NCBI GenBank assembly: GCA_028293825.1
Contig: JAQGNY010000046.1
Span: 1 to 58,536, forward strand
Direction of reading: 5' to 3'
DNA: 58,536 nucleotides
Source of the DNA: Verrucomicrobiaceae bacterium
GTDB taxonomy: Bacteria > Pseudomonadota > Gammaproteobacteria > Pseudomonadales > CAMLJR01
The position numbers were made by a program, and so were the translations under genes. Below, piece after piece: positions 9,080 to 18,035 of this stretch. The notes under the pieces are model-generated. The model was not told the origin of the DNA. It saw only the letters and a program-made list of their open reading frames with translations, and ran no database searches. How positions within the stretch are numbered: position 1 is the stretch's first letter; every line of letters starts with the position of its first letter.

Positions 9080-10591
9080 ATGAATCACAACCTTTACGCG
9101 ATCCTGGCTGCACGCTTTCTCGAAACCCCAGAAACGGCCGCACTGATTCTGCCCGCTGCGCAAAGCATCAGCTTCGCCGATCTCGATCGCGCCAGCGCAC
9201 GCTGCGCCAATTTACTGGTTCAGCTGGGTCTGAAACCCGGCGATCGCATTGCGGCGCAAGTCGAAAAAACACCGCAGGCGCTGTACTTATACCTCGGCAG
9301 TTTGCGCGCAGGCTGTGTGTTCGTGCCGATGAATACCACCTACCAGCGCAACGAAGTCACTTATTTTCTCAGCAACGCCGAACCCGGATTATTCGTCCAC
9401 ACGCCCAACGATTGGGCGCAAGAATTAGCCAGCGCGGCGCAAGTACCGAATGTGTTGACGCTGAACGAAAATGGCGACGGCAGCTTTGCCGATGCGCTCG
9501 CGCAGCAAGCAGATTCGTTTGCGACGGTCGAGCGCGGGGAAAATGATCTCGCCGCAATTCTCTATACATCGGGCACCACCGGCCGCCCGAAGGGCGCGAT
9601 GCTTTCGCACAACAATCTCGCCGCCAACGTAAAAACCCTGCACGCCTACTGGCACTGGCAGCAAGGCGATGTGCTGCTGCATATGCTGCCGATATTCCAT
9701 GTGCATGGTTTATTCGTCGCCGTGCATTGCGCGCTGTACAACGGCAGTACGATGTTGTTCGAGCCGAAATTCGACGCCAAACGCGTGCTCGAATTATTGC
9801 CGCGCGCAACGGTGATGATGGGCGTGCCGACGTTTTATACGCGCCTGCTCAACGAACCCGCGTTCACGCGCGACAGCTGCAAAAACATGCGTTTGTTTAT
9901 TTCCGGCTCCGCGCCATTGCTGCTCGATACCTTCAACGAATTTCAGCAGCGCGGCGGACACACAATTCTCGAACGCTATGGCATGACCGAGGGCGGCATG
10001 TTCACGTCGAATCCGTGCGACGGCGAACGCCGTGGCGGTACCGTCGGTTTTCCACTGCCGGGCGTCAGCGTCCGAGTGGTCGACGATCAAAACGAAACCT
10101 GCGCTGCGAACAGCATCGGCAATATTCAGGTGCGTGGCGATAACGTGTTCAGCGGTTATTGGCGTCTTCCGGAAAAAACGCGCGAGGAATTCAGCAGCGA
10201 CGGTTATTTCAAAACCGGCGATGTCGGCAAATATTCGGACGACGGCTACCTCACTATTGTCGGTCGCTCGAAAGATTTAATTATCAGCGGCGGCTTGAAC
10301 GTTTATCCGAAAGAAATCGAAAGTGTGATCGACAGCCTGCCAGGTCTGCTCGAATCCGCCGTGATCGGTATTGCCGATGCGGATTTTGGCGAGGCAGTCA
10401 TTGCAGTAATTGTGCGTAGAAACGAAGCCGATGCACTGGATGCGGCGAGCGTTATTTCAGCATTAAAAGCTGAACTTGCGAATTTCAAAATTCCGAAAAC
10501 GGTTTATTTTGTTGAAGCCTTGCCGCGCAACATCATGGGTAAAGTGCAGAAAAACATTCTGCGCGAGCAATATTCCAAACCTACTGCGTAG
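9080..10591 (+). CDS. matB: Malonyl-CoA synthetase (malonate-CoA ligase), acyl-adenylate family
   Basis: The 503-residue protein is an ANL-family acyl-CoA synthetase closely resembling MatB of Rhodopseudomonas over its whole length. It has the ATP loop YTSGTTGRPKGAMLSH, the LPIFHVHGLFV segment, the RLFISGSAPLL strand, the core motif ERYGMTE, the hinge GYFKTGDVGK, GRSKDLIISGGLNVYPKEIE and the C-terminal lysine region PRNIMGKVQKN. MatB makes malonyl-CoA from malonate, CoA and ATP. A TTG six nt upstream is in frame, but ATG at 9080 is chosen because it gives the family start. It is convergent with the Sel1 gene; no malonyl-CoA decarboxylase is seen nearby. Confidence 0.88.
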   Translation: MNHNLYAILAARFLETPETAALILPAAQSISFADLDRASARCANLLVQLGLKPGDRIAAQVEKTPQALYLYLGSLRAGCVFVPMNTTYQRNEVTYFLSNAEPGLFVHTPNDWAQELASAAQVPNVLTLNENGDGSFADALAQQADSFATVERGENDLAAILYTSGTTGRPKGAMLSHNNLAANVKTLHAYWHWQQGDVLLHMLPIFHVHGLFVAVHCALYNGSTMLFEPKFDAKRVLELLPRATVMMGVPTFYTRLLNEPAFTRDSCKNMRLFISGSAPLLLDTFNEFQQRGGHTILERYGMTEGGMFTSNPCDGERRGGTVGFPLPGVSVRVVDDQNETCAANSIGNIQVRGDNVFSGYWRLPEKTREEFSSDGYFKTGDVGKYSDDGYLTIVGRSKDLIISGGLNVYPKEIESVIDSLPGLLESAVIGIADADFGEAVIAVIVRRNEADALDAASVISALKAELANFKIPKTVYFVEALPRNIMGKVQKNILREQYSKPTA

Positions 10592-10595
10592 CGTG

Positions 10596-10632
10596 AAGGT
10601 AACTGCACTCACAAAGCAGTTACCTTTATTTT
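10596..10632 (+). terminator. Rho-independent terminator after matB
   Basis: AAGGTAACTGC, a 9-nt loop and GCAGTTACCTT form a perfect 11-bp stem followed by TATTTT. It starts 5 nt after the matB stop and can also serve the convergent Sel1 gene. Confidence 0.85.
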
Positions 10633-10659
10633 CAAATTTAAATAATTAATTGCGGCTGA

Positions 10660-11439
10660 TTATTTAACCGACAACGGTGCTGTCGGCGCCCACTCTTTTG
10701 CCATTTGTTTCGCCTGTACGATTTGCTGTGGCGTTAAATGCGCGGCAACCAACGGCAAGGTTTTTTCAGCGGATGCATTGTTGCGATCGGTGGCGATCGA
10801 CAGCCACATATAGCCTTTTACTAAATCGCGCGGCACACCTTTGCCGCTGGCATAAACGGAACCCAAGCTCGCTTGCGCATCGGTATTATCCTGAGCGGCC
10901 GCTTTCAAAAACCACTCTCGCGCACGCGTAAAATCTTCTTTTACACCACGACCCTCGATATACATTACGCCGAGATTGTATTGCGCTACCGCGTTGCCCT
11001 GCGCTGCCGATTTTAGAAACCATTCGAGCGCCAATTTTAAATTGGGCTCAACGCCCTGCCCCAACAAATACAGCACCGCGAGATTCGCTTGGGCGGAGTC
11101 ATAGCCTTGATCCGCCGCTTTGCGAAACCATTCCGCGGCGCGCTCGAAATTAATACGCACACCCTGGCCGCTCGAATACGCGTAGCCGAGATCGGTCTGC
11201 GCTACCGCATAACCCTGCTCGGCCGCTTTGCGATACCAGAAGAATGCCAGATGATCATCGCGCGCCATGCCGCGACCGTAGGCATAGCGATAACCCAGTT
11301 CTGTCTGCGCCTTGGCGTCGCCATTGGCAGCACCCACGCGAATTTCTTCCAGCGTTTCCGCCCGTGCGGGCATCGCGGCAACACAAAATAATAACGTCAG
11401 GCCGACAACTAACCGCTTGGCCGTGCAATATTTTTTCAT
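10660..11439 (-). CDS. Secreted Sel1-like repeat (SLR/TPR) protein
   Basis: The 259-residue protein has a signal peptide (basic start MKKYCTAKR, hydrophobic core, cleavage near AMPARAE). About five Sel1 repeats of roughly 36 residues follow, each with the pattern A-x-LG-x-x-Y-x-x-G-x-G and A-x-x-W-(F/Y)-x-K-A-A-x-Q (for example YRYAYGRGMARDDHLAFFWY). Such alpha-solenoids mediate protein contacts, here in the periplasm. A final degenerate helix ends the protein. It stands between convergent matB and the MATE gene; no partner can be named. Confidence 0.9.
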   Translation of the reverse strand: MKKYCTAKRLVVGLTLLFCVAAMPARAETLEEIRVGAANGDAKAQTELGYRYAYGRGMARDDHLAFFWYRKAAEQGYAVAQTDLGYAYSSGQGVRINFERAAEWFRKAADQGYDSAQANLAVLYLLGQGVEPNLKLALEWFLKSAAQGNAVAQYNLGVMYIEGRGVKEDFTRAREWFLKAAAQDNTDAQASLGSVYASGKGVPRDLVKGYMWLSIATDRNNASAEKTLPLVAAHLTPQQIVQAKQMAKEWAPTAPLSVK

Positions 11440-11540
11440 TTAATACATACCCAATTAATTTGCGATGTAACTAGCTAGCGTGATGCGCGCTTCATATAGA
11501 CGAAGAGCGATCGCCATTATCAGCCTTTTCGGCACCGATA

Positions 11541-12869
11541 TCATGCCGGCCGATTAAATGCGCGCGGATAATGCGCCGCTAACGCCACGGCTCTCAATAC
11601 TACAAACAAGGTAAAGGCAGACCATAACCCCATATTGCCGAACGCCTGCGCCAGTGGAAAACACACCGCTGAGAATAATGACGTGGCAATTAATGAGGCA
11701 TTGCGCAAAGCGCGTGTTTGCGTGGCGCCAATAAAAACTCCATCAAGCTGAAACGCGGCAAACGAAACCAATATATACGGTGCACAGAAAGGTAGGTAAT
11801 TAATTGCCACGATACGGACAGCCTCAAGCGAAGTGAGCCGCTCAATAAAATACCGACCGCCGCTCCATAATACTGCCATCAACAATATTGCAGTTATCGC
11901 CGCAAGCTGCGTTGTACGTTTCACCACCAACGCAAATACATGACGCTCACCCGCGCCATGCGCGCGTCCAACCAAGGCTTCCGTTACGTACGCGAATCCA
12001 TCCAGAAAAAATGCGCTGAACGAAATCAATTGCAGCAATAAATGATTCGCCGCTAACGTCGCTTCGCCGAAACGTGCGCCTATTCCAGTAAAAATGGCGA
12101 AGCCTGAAAGCAACGACAACGTTCGCAATAAAATATCGCCATTCGCACTCATAATTGCGCGCCATTTTTGCTGGTCGCGTAGAGCAGAAAATAATTGTGG
12201 CCGCGCGACAGAAATACGTGTGCGCAGTAATCGCCATGTCATCGCCGCGACGATAAACAACGTAAGCCATTCCGCCAACGCCGTACCAAATGCAATCCCG
12301 CGCGCGCCCCAACCAGCCACACCCGCAAATAAAATATCGAGCGCGATATTCAAACCGTTCAAAATAAGTTGCGCGATTAACAAAAAACGACTGTTACTTG
12401 TGCCGATAAAAAAACCCATTAAAACGTATAACCCGAGTGTTGCCGGCGCACTCCAAACTCGCACATAAAAATAGTCGCGCGCGATGCGTTCTACATTTTC
12501 ACTGGCGCCCAATAATTTCATCGCCGCCATCGCAATAGGCCATTGCGAAGCAATTAACAACGCACCGATTGCAAATGCGAGCAGTAAAGCGCGCGTCAGT
12601 GTCGCTATAAGCTCCAGCGTATCGTTGCGTCCACTCGCTTGCGCCACAAAGCCACTGGTACTCATGCGCAAAAAACCGAAACCCCAAAATAAAAAACTAA
12701 ACAGCAAACTGCCGAGCGCAATTGCGCCGAGATCCGACACGCTGCCGTAATGACCAATGACCGCGATATCGGTCAGCCCGAGTAATGGCGTCGCGCTATT
12801 GGCGAGAATAATCGGGATAGCAGAAGCGAGAATTTGGCGATGCGTGGGAGCGGATAGTGGCAGCGTCAT
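11541..12869 (-). CDS. MATE-family efflux transporter (DinF-like)
   Basis: The 442-residue integral membrane protein has about twelve hydrophobic segments and the two-fold MATE pattern, starting with HRQILASAIPIILANSATPLLGLTDIAVIG and repeating a similar helix near the middle after ILLRTLSLLSG. The length is typical. MATE proteins export drugs or metabolites in exchange for sodium ions or protons. The sequence is closest in style to the DinF subgroup. It is divergent from the PaiB-like gene, with about 100 nt between them. Substrate unknown. Confidence 0.92.
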   Translation of the reverse strand: MTLPLSAPTHRQILASAIPIILANSATPLLGLTDIAVIGHYGSVSDLGAIALGSLLFSFLFWGFGFLRMSTSGFVAQASGRNDTLELIATLTRALLLAFAIGALLIASQWPIAMAAMKLLGASENVERIARDYFYVRVWSAPATLGLYVLMGFFIGTSNSRFLLIAQLILNGLNIALDILFAGVAGWGARGIAFGTALAEWLTLFIVAAMTWRLLRTRISVARPQLFSALRDQQKWRAIMSANGDILLRTLSLLSGFAIFTGIGARFGEATLAANHLLLQLISFSAFFLDGFAYVTEALVGRAHGAGERHVFALVVKRTTQLAAITAILLMAVLWSGGRYFIERLTSLEAVRIVAINYLPFCAPYILVSFAAFQLDGVFIGATQTRALRNASLIATSLFSAVCFPLAQAFGNMGLWSAFTLFVVLRAVALAAHYPRAFNRPA

Positions 12870-12970
12870 ACGTGGAAAAGCCCTTTAAATCGTTTATCGC
12901 GCAGAGTCGGGCTGCTACTCTAATCGCACAGCTGCTCTAACCGCCATTTATTGAACTCAAGGATGACAAC

Positions 12971-13612
12971 ATATACTGCCCAACCCATTTCGAAGAATCG
13001 CACCTTGATGTGCTGCACTCGCTAATTCGTGAATATCCCCTCGCCACAATTATTACGCAGTCGAGCGCAGGCATCGTCGCCGATCATATTCCATTACATC
13101 TGCGCAGCGACGGTTCACCTTTCGGCACATTGGTCGGCCATGTCGCGCGCAATAATCCGCTGTGGAAATTGGCGGGACAAGAAATATTCACAATTTTTCA
13201 CGGCCCGGATTGCTACATCTCGCCATCGTGGTGGTACGCCACTAAGCAGCAGACCGGCAAAGTGGTGCCAACCTGGAATTATGTTGTTGTGCACGCCTAC
13301 GGCACTTTGCGAGCAATTGATGATTCGGTTTGGGTGCGCGCGCAACTCGAAGTATTAACACATCAACACGAGCAATCTTTGCCGACGCCTTGGGCCGTTG
13401 ACGATGCGCCTCGTGAATTCACCGACCACATAATCGGCCAGATCGTCGGCATTGAAATTAAAATTACGCGGCTACAAGGAAAACGGAAGGTGAGTCAGAA
13501 CCAGCCTGATGAAAATCGAACTAGCGTAATGGCGGCATTAAGAGCGGCGAATAAATCGCCCGAACAGGCGATGGCGAACTTAGTTGAAGACTCGAATTTC
13601 CCAAAAAACTAA
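12971..13612 (+). CDS. FMN-binding PaiB-like protein, start codon apparently ATA (or truncated, starting at GTG 13010)
   Basis: The protein resembles PaiB/FMN-binding negative regulators with a split-barrel FMN fold: it has HPLAT-like (YPLATIIT), HVARNNPLW, FHGPDCYISPSWW and VVPTWNYVVVHAYG. Family members start with a conserved MYxPxHF segment. Here the matching codons run ATA-TAC-TGC-CCA-ACC-CAT-TTC, so the usual Met is ATA. AAGGA lies 7 nt before this ATA, correctly placed. The first standard start codon in frame is GTG at 13010, which would remove 13 conserved residues. Either ATA is used, or the start was lost by a G-to-A change and a shorter product is made. The gene is otherwise intact to its stop. 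Confidence 0.75.
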   Translation: MYCPTHFEESHLDVLHSLIREYPLATIITQSSAGIVADHIPLHLRSDGSPFGTLVGHVARNNPLWKLAGQEIFTIFHGPDCYISPSWWYATKQQTGKVVPTWNYVVVHAYGTLRAIDDSVWVRAQLEVLTHQHEQSLPTPWAVDDAPREFTDHIIGQIVGIEIKITRLQGKRKVSQNQPDENRTSVMAALRAANKSPEQAMANLVEDSNFPKN

Positions 13613-13698
13613 AAAGGGAATGGGGATTATCCACACGCATAATCAACGCGCCGAATAATTAGCTTTTTTAATAGCCAAAACCAAAACTGCAAAAGCAC

Positions 13699-13725
13699 AA
13701 AAGGGCCACACGAAGTGACCCTTTT
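13699..13725 (-). terminator. Rho-independent terminator of the cold-shock gene
   Basis: On the minus strand AAAAGGG-x-CAC pairs with GTG-x-CCCTTTT around a short loop, with one internal mismatch, and is followed by a T-rich run. It lies 45 nt after the cold-shock stop. It is also placed to stop the convergent PaiB-like transcript. Confidence 0.75.
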
Positions 13726-13770
13726 ACTTGAGCTGCATACTACCCGCGAAATGCGCGGGCGGTATTGGTA

Positions 13771-13980
13771 TTACAGAACGGTGACGTTCTCGGCCTGTGG
13801 GCCTTTTTTGCCTTGAGTAACAGTGAACTGTACTTGTTGGCCTTCGGTCAGAGTTTTGAAACCGCCGCTGTTGATTGAACTGAAGTGCACGAACAGGTCG
13901 GGACCGCTTTCAGGAGTGATAAATCCAAAACCTTTGGACTCGTTGAACCATTTAACGGTACCAGTGCTGACATTCGACAT
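13771..13980 (-). CDS. CspA-family cold-shock protein
   Basis: The 69-residue protein is a single cold-shock domain with both RNA-binding motifs: [15 protein letters not shown] (RNP1) and DLFVHFSSI (RNP2). It ends QAENVTVL, as in CspA/CspD-type proteins. Such proteins melt RNA secondary structure. A long region without genes lies upstream, consistent with the long untranslated leaders of cold-shock genes. Which paralogue it is cannot be decided. Confidence 0.97.
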   Translation of the reverse strand: MSNVSTGTVKWFNESKGFGFITPESGPDLFVHFSSINSGGFKTLTEGQQVQFTVTQGKKGPQAENVTVL

Positions 13981-14329
13981 GAAGATTAACCTGCAAAATT
14001 GAAAATGAAATGTTTATCCGAATTCGGACTTGCTAAAGATTGAGAAGGTTACGAAGAGAGAGGAGCGAGAGGGGTACTACTACAGACGCTTCTGACTGAT
14101 TGCGAGAACGGACGCATTCGTTAGCTGGACGGAGACTACGCCTTTTGAAACACTTGTCAACAATAAATCGCGAACAACTTTGACGTATCTCGATAAATTC
14201 GCAGTTTCTAACCCATAAACCTCAGGTCACGGGCACAAAACCCAAGCCTACAAGCGATTATTTATCATACAAAGGGAGCAATCTGTCGCCGTAACCCGTA
14301 GACTGCAGGGCCTTTTGAGGAGAACAGCA
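13981..14329 (-). promoter_or_regulatory. Long leader/promoter region between cold-shock gene and small protein gene
   Basis: These 349 nt carry no gene. On the minus strand they precede the cold-shock gene and probably hold its long 5' leader; on the plus strand they hold the promoter of the gene at 14330. I could not identify a cold box or hexamers with confidence. Confidence 0.4.
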
Positions 14330-14533
14330 ATGGCGAAAGCAAACAAAGTGTTTACGCAAACGAATAAAGCGGCTCCGCCTATTCAGCATCAGCGTGCCAT
14401 TGCCGAACAAACTGCCGCCTTTCTCGCCGGCGGCGGCAAAATTCAGCAAATCCCCAATGGCGTTAGCGGTCAAGCCAAACTTGGCGGCCCGAAATTGCCC
14501 GACGCACCCGTAGCGGCTGCTGAAGCTACTTAG
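14330..14533 (+). CDS. Small basic conserved protein of unknown function
   Basis: The 67-residue protein starts MAKANKVFTQTNKAAPP and contains AEQTAAFLAGGGKIQQIPNGVSGQ, then an Ala/Pro-rich tail. A strong ribosome site (GAGGAG, 7 nt before the ATG) supports this start over an upstream in-frame TTG. No signal peptide or membrane segment is seen. The GGGKIQQIPNGVSG motif looks conserved in character, perhaps a nucleic-acid or ribosome-associated small protein, but I do not recognise a named family. It lies upstream of recN with the LexA-type box between them. Confidence 0.7.
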   Translation: MAKANKVFTQTNKAAPPIQHQRAIAEQTAAFLAGGGKIQQIPNGVSGQAKLGGPKLPDAPVAAAEAT

Positions 14534-14610
14534 CTTTTATTGACTCTTCGGCAGTTCCGCGCTTAAAAACACTCGCAAGTGCACGCAACAATTGCCATCG
14601 CCCGCCCGAA

Positions 14611-14630
14611 TACTGTATAAAAAACCATAT
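14611..14630 (+). promoter_or_regulatory. LexA (SOS) box before recN
   Basis: TACTGTATAAAAAACCATAT matches the gammaproteobacterial SOS box CTG-TATATAAAAC-CAG except for CAT instead of CAG; E. coli recN has a very similar box. It lies 22 nt before the recN ATG and overlaps a TATAAA-type -10, so LexA would block transcription directly. Confidence 0.75.
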
Positions 14631-14651
14631 CCCGTATTCAGAGTCCGGATC

Positions 14652-16319
14652 ATGCTGACCCATCTCAGTGTCGATAATTACGCAATCGCCGAACATATCG
14701 AAGCCGAATTCAGTAGCGGCATGACGGTGCTAACCGGCGAAACCGGCGCCGGCAAATCGATATTGCTCGACGCGCTAGGTCTGGCGCTTGGCGACCGCGC
14801 CGACGCCAGCGTGGTGCGAACCGGTGCCGAGCGTGCCGAAATTCATGCGGCCTTCGATGTCCGTGTGGTGCCGCAAGCTAAGCGCTGGCTGGAGCAACGC
14901 GATCTGCTCGCCGGCGACGAATGCCTACTGCGCCGCGTCATTACCAGCGAAGGGCGTTCACGCGGTTACATCAATGGCCAACCGGCGACCTTGCAAGATT
15001 TAAAAACACTGGGCGAATTGCTCATCGACATTTACAGCCAGCACGCACACCAATCGCTGCTGCAGCGCGCGCAACAACGCAATTTGCTCGATGCCTTTGC
15101 GGGCACGGAGTCACTGGCAGACACGATAAAAATTATCGTCCAACGCTATCAGCAATTATCCGAACGAATCGAACAGTTAAGTACCCAGCGCGACGAACAC
15201 AATGCACGTCTGCAGTTGCTAAGCTACCAAGTCGATGAGCTCGACAAGCTCGGCCTTAGCGCGGGCGAATTAGAAGAGCTCGAAAGCGAGCGCTGCACGC
15301 TAGCCAATGGTGATTTGATTTTGCGCAATAGCCAGCATGCGTTGGCCCTGTGCCGCGAAGGCGAAATCAACGTCGTTAACATTCTGCATCAAGCGGTGAA
15401 ATCGCTCGGCGAACTCGACGCAAAACAGCCGATGCTGATTAACGCCGAACAAATGCTCACCGGCGCGCTGATTCAAGTCGAAGAAGCCAGTCACGAACTG
15501 CAGCATTACCTCGATAGTTTCGAACTCGATCCGCAGCGGTTGCTCGAAGTCGATCAACGCCTCGACGCGATTTATGAAATCGCGCGCAAACACCGCATTC
15601 AACCACCGGCGTTAACCGCCCTCCACGCACAGTTAAATGAAGAATTGGCCAGTATCGCCGGCGGTGACGAGCACATTGAAGCGCTGCGCAATGAGTTAAA
15701 AATCATCCGCGCCGATTACGACAAATCCGCCCACGAGCTCAGCAAAAAACGGCAAAGCGCCGGCCAAAAATTGCAGAAGCAAGTCGAGAAACAATTACAG
15801 GCATTGGCGATGAGCGGCTGCAAATTCAGCATCGCGCTAAATGCTCGCGACCATGAGGTGCCACACAATCATGGCGCCGAAGACATCGAATTTTTAATCA
15901 GCACCAACCCCGGCAATCCACCGCAGGCGTTAAATCGCATTGCGTCCGGCGGCGAGTTGTCGCGCATCAGCTTGGCGATTCAAGTAATCACCGCGCAAAC
16001 GACAGCCATACCGACACTGGTATTTGATGAAGTAGACGTCGGCATTGGCGGCGCTATGGCGGAAGTGGTCGGTAATTTATTGCGCGAACTCGGCAGTCGC
16101 GGCCAAATTCTGTGCGTCACCCATCAACCGCAAGTGGCGAGCAAGGGCCATCACCACTTCAGCGTCGACAAAACGGCGGACAAAAAATCCGTGCGCACGC
16201 AATTGCGGCGCTTAGGCGATATCGAAAAAATCGAAGAGATTGCGCGCATGCTCGGCGGCATCACCGTTACCGAGCAAAGTCGCGCGCACGCGAAGGAAAT
16301 GCTCAGCTTCACGCACTGA
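14652..16319 (+). CDS. recN: DNA repair protein RecN
   Basis: RecN (555 residues) is an SMC-like ATPase for double-strand-break repair. The N-terminus starts MLTHLSVDNYAIAEHIEAEF with the Walker A motif TGETGAGKSILLDALGLALG. A coiled-coil middle (about 150-370) follows, then the ABC signature LNRIASGGELSRISLAIQ, the Walker B TLVFDEVDVGIGG and the switch CVTHQPQVAS. The ATG at 14652 is chosen because it gives the family start; an upstream in-frame start would place the LexA box inside the gene. Length is typical. Confidence 0.98.
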   Translation: MLTHLSVDNYAIAEHIEAEFSSGMTVLTGETGAGKSILLDALGLALGDRADASVVRTGAERAEIHAAFDVRVVPQAKRWLEQRDLLAGDECLLRRVITSEGRSRGYINGQPATLQDLKTLGELLIDIYSQHAHQSLLQRAQQRNLLDAFAGTESLADTIKIIVQRYQQLSERIEQLSTQRDEHNARLQLLSYQVDELDKLGLSAGELEELESERCTLANGDLILRNSQHALALCREGEINVVNILHQAVKSLGELDAKQPMLINAEQMLTGALIQVEEASHELQHYLDSFELDPQRLLEVDQRLDAIYEIARKHRIQPPALTALHAQLNEELASIAGGDEHIEALRNELKIIRADYDKSAHELSKKRQSAGQKLQKQVEKQLQALAMSGCKFSIALNARDHEVPHNHGAEDIEFLISTNPGNPPQALNRIASGGELSRISLAIQVITAQTTAIPTLVFDEVDVGIGGAMAEVVGNLLRELGSRGQILCVTHQPQVASKGHHHFSVDKTADKKSVRTQLRRLGDIEKIEEIARMLGGITVTEQSRAHAKEMLSFTH

Positions 16320-16391
16320 GACAATCCGCAACAATTAATCAGAGAAACTTAAATCGGGAAATCAGCGCATCGTTGCGATGCGCCGATGCGA

Positions 16392-16805
16392 TCAGGCTTT
16401 CTTGCGTACGTACAGCACGAGGCTGTGCTCTACCAGATCGAAGCCACGCTCGGTTGCTAATTCGTATTGACGCTTTTCGATAATTTCATCGAAGAACTCG
16501 ACCACTTCGCCGGTATCGAGATTCACCATGTGATCGTGGTGCTGACTTTGCGCCAGCTCGAACACCGAATGCCCGGACTCGAAATTGTGGCGGACCACCA
16601 AGCCGGCGGTCTCGAATTGCGTAAGCACCCGATAAACCGTCGCCAGTCCAACGTCTTCGCCCGACTCAAGCAGATGCTTGTAAACGTCTTCCGCGCTGAG
16701 GTGGTGATTCTTGCTCTCGGCCTGCTCCATCAGCTGCAGGATTTTCACCCGCGGCAAAGTGACCTTAAGGCCCGCTTTGCGCAGCTCCTGATTTTCTCCT
16801 GTCAT
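16392..16805 (-). CDS. fur: Ferric uptake regulator Fur
   Basis: Fur (137 residues) represses iron-uptake genes with Fe(II) as co-repressor. It begins MTGENQELRKAGLKVTLPRVKIL, with the winged helix LATVYRVLTQFETAGLV and the metal site region HNFESGHSVFELAQSQHHDHMVNLDTGEVVEF (His-rich HHDH). The C-terminal Cys pairs found in some Fur proteins are absent, as in Pseudomonas-type Fur. It is divergent from bamE, the fur-omlA arrangement known from Pseudomonas. Confidence 0.97.
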   Translation of the reverse strand: MTGENQELRKAGLKVTLPRVKILQLMEQAESKNHHLSAEDVYKHLLESGEDVGLATVYRVLTQFETAGLVVRHNFESGHSVFELAQSQHHDHMVNLDTGEVVEFFDEIIEKRQYELATERGFDLVEHSLVLYVRKKA

Positions 16806-16883
16806 GGCAATGCCCCTTAGCTTTGTCGGATCGGTTGCGATATTATCTCACGCCGCCGAAGTGGTCATCATAGGTTTAACTGC

Positions 16884-17255
16884 ATGTCGCGTTTTTCTAT
16901 TCGTTTATCTCTTGTATTGCTATCCGTCGTTTTCATGTTGGCGGTGAGCGGATGCAGCAACCTTGAATTTCCTTGGGTTTATCGCCTGAAGATCGATCAA
17001 GGCAACATCATCACGCAAGAGATGGTCAATCAGCTGAAGCCCGGCATGACGCGCGATCAAGTGAAGTTCGTGATGGGTTCACCGCTCATTCTCGATCCCT
17101 TTCACGACAATCGCTGGGATTACGTGTACACCGTGCTCGACCCTAAGGGTAAGCGCACCGGTCAAAAGCTAACGATATTGTTCAATAACGATACGTTGAG
17201 CGGTTTGTCTGGCGACTTCATACCGCAATCGGCAGAAACCACCAAAACCAACTAA
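16884..17255 (+). CDS. bamE: Outer membrane assembly lipoprotein BamE (OmlA/SmpA)
   Basis: The 123-residue lipoprotein has a signal peptide with lipobox LAVSGC (lipidated Cys24) and the SmpA/OmlA domain: ITQEMVNQLKPGMTRDQVKFVMGSP, then WDYVYTVLDPKGK and ILFNNDTLSGLSGDF. BamE supports beta-barrel insertion by the BAM complex. The stop overlaps the 3' end of the convergent rnfH gene by 4 nt. Divergent from fur. Confidence 0.96.
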   Translation: MSRFSIRLSLVLLSVVFMLAVSGCSNLEFPWVYRLKIDQGNIITQEMVNQLKPGMTRDQVKFVMGSPLILDPFHDNRWDYVYTVLDPKGKRTGQKLTILFNNDTLSGLSGDFIPQSAETTKTN

Positions 17256-17551
17256 CGTTTCGCTTTTGCCTGCTTTTGCGCGGCGCGCTGCTTACGCACT
17301 ACTTTCGGATCGATGAGTAAAGGGCGATAAACCTCAACGCGGTCGCCCTCGCATAGCGAATATTGCGCCGGCGCATCCAGTAATTTCCCGAACACACCCA
17401 AACTCGCCGTCTGCCAATTTATCTCCGGATATTGCCGGTCGATGCCTGAACGCCGCGCTGCCTCAAGCGCTGTGCAACCAACCTCGACGTCGATGGCAAT
17501 AATGCTCTGCGCCTGCGCCTGCGGTAGCGCGTACGCCACCTCCACGCGCAT
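17252..17551 (-). CDS. rnfH: RnfH family ubiquitin-like protein (UPF0125)
   Basis: The 99-residue protein has the RnfH pattern: MRVEVAYALPQAQAQSIIAIDVEVGCTA region, ARRSGID, LGVFGKLLDAPAQYSLCEGDRVEVYRPL and a basic tail. The beta-grasp fold is predicted; the role is unclear, despite co-occurrence with Rnf or RatA. It overlaps ratA upstream (TGATG) and its 3' end overlaps bamE. The ratA-rnfH pair is conserved in gammaproteobacteria. Confidence 0.93.
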   Translation of the reverse strand: MRVEVAYALPQAQAQSIIAIDVEVGCTALEAARRSGIDRQYPEINWQTASLGVFGKLLDAPAQYSLCEGDRVEVYRPLLIDPKVVRKQRAAQKQAKAKR

Positions 17552-17991
17552 CAGCGAATGCCACCGAACAGCTGATGCGCGCGCTTCACCAATGCATCAA
17601 CCATTTGATTGGCGATGCCATCGAACATCTTGCGCGCTGCAAAATTCATTAAGCGACCCGACATTTCGAACGTCAGATTCAACTCGATTTTGCTGGCCTG
17701 CTCGGTCAGCGCGCGGAAATTCCAGGTACCGGAAAACGAATCGAATGGACCTTCGATCAGTGCCAACTCTATCCGCTCCGGTGGCAGCAACTTATTGCGC
17801 GTCGTGAAGCTGTAACGCAACCCGCCTTTGGCGAGGTCGAGTCGTGCCTCAACTACGCCTTCATCGCGCCGCAAAATTTCCGCGCCGGAACAGCCTTCCA
17901 TAAATTGCGGATAGGCCTCGATATCGTTGACTAACTGATACATCGCCGCAGCCGTAAAGGGCACGAGGGCGCTGCGTTGAATAGTGGTCAT
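17551..17991 (-). CDS. ratA: RatA/Coq10 family START-domain protein
   Basis: The 146-residue START-like protein begins MTTIQRSALVPFTAAAMYQLVNDIEAYPQF and ends DALVKRAHQLFGG, matching RatA (YfjG) and the Coq10 family. E. coli RatA was reported to inhibit 70S subunit association; Coq10 members bind ubiquinone. It overlaps rnfH by the TGATG junction, so the two are translationally coupled. Confidence 0.94.
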   Translation of the reverse strand: MTTIQRSALVPFTAAAMYQLVNDIEAYPQFMEGCSGAEILRRDEGVVEARLDLAKGGLRYSFTTRNKLLPPERIELALIEGPFDSFSGTWNFRALTEQASKIELNLTFEMSGRLMNFAARKMFDGIANQMVDALVKRAHQLFGGIR

Positions 17992-18035
17992 CTGATCGTC
18001 TCAGCCCTTACAACGAGAGGAAAACGCGGACGCTG

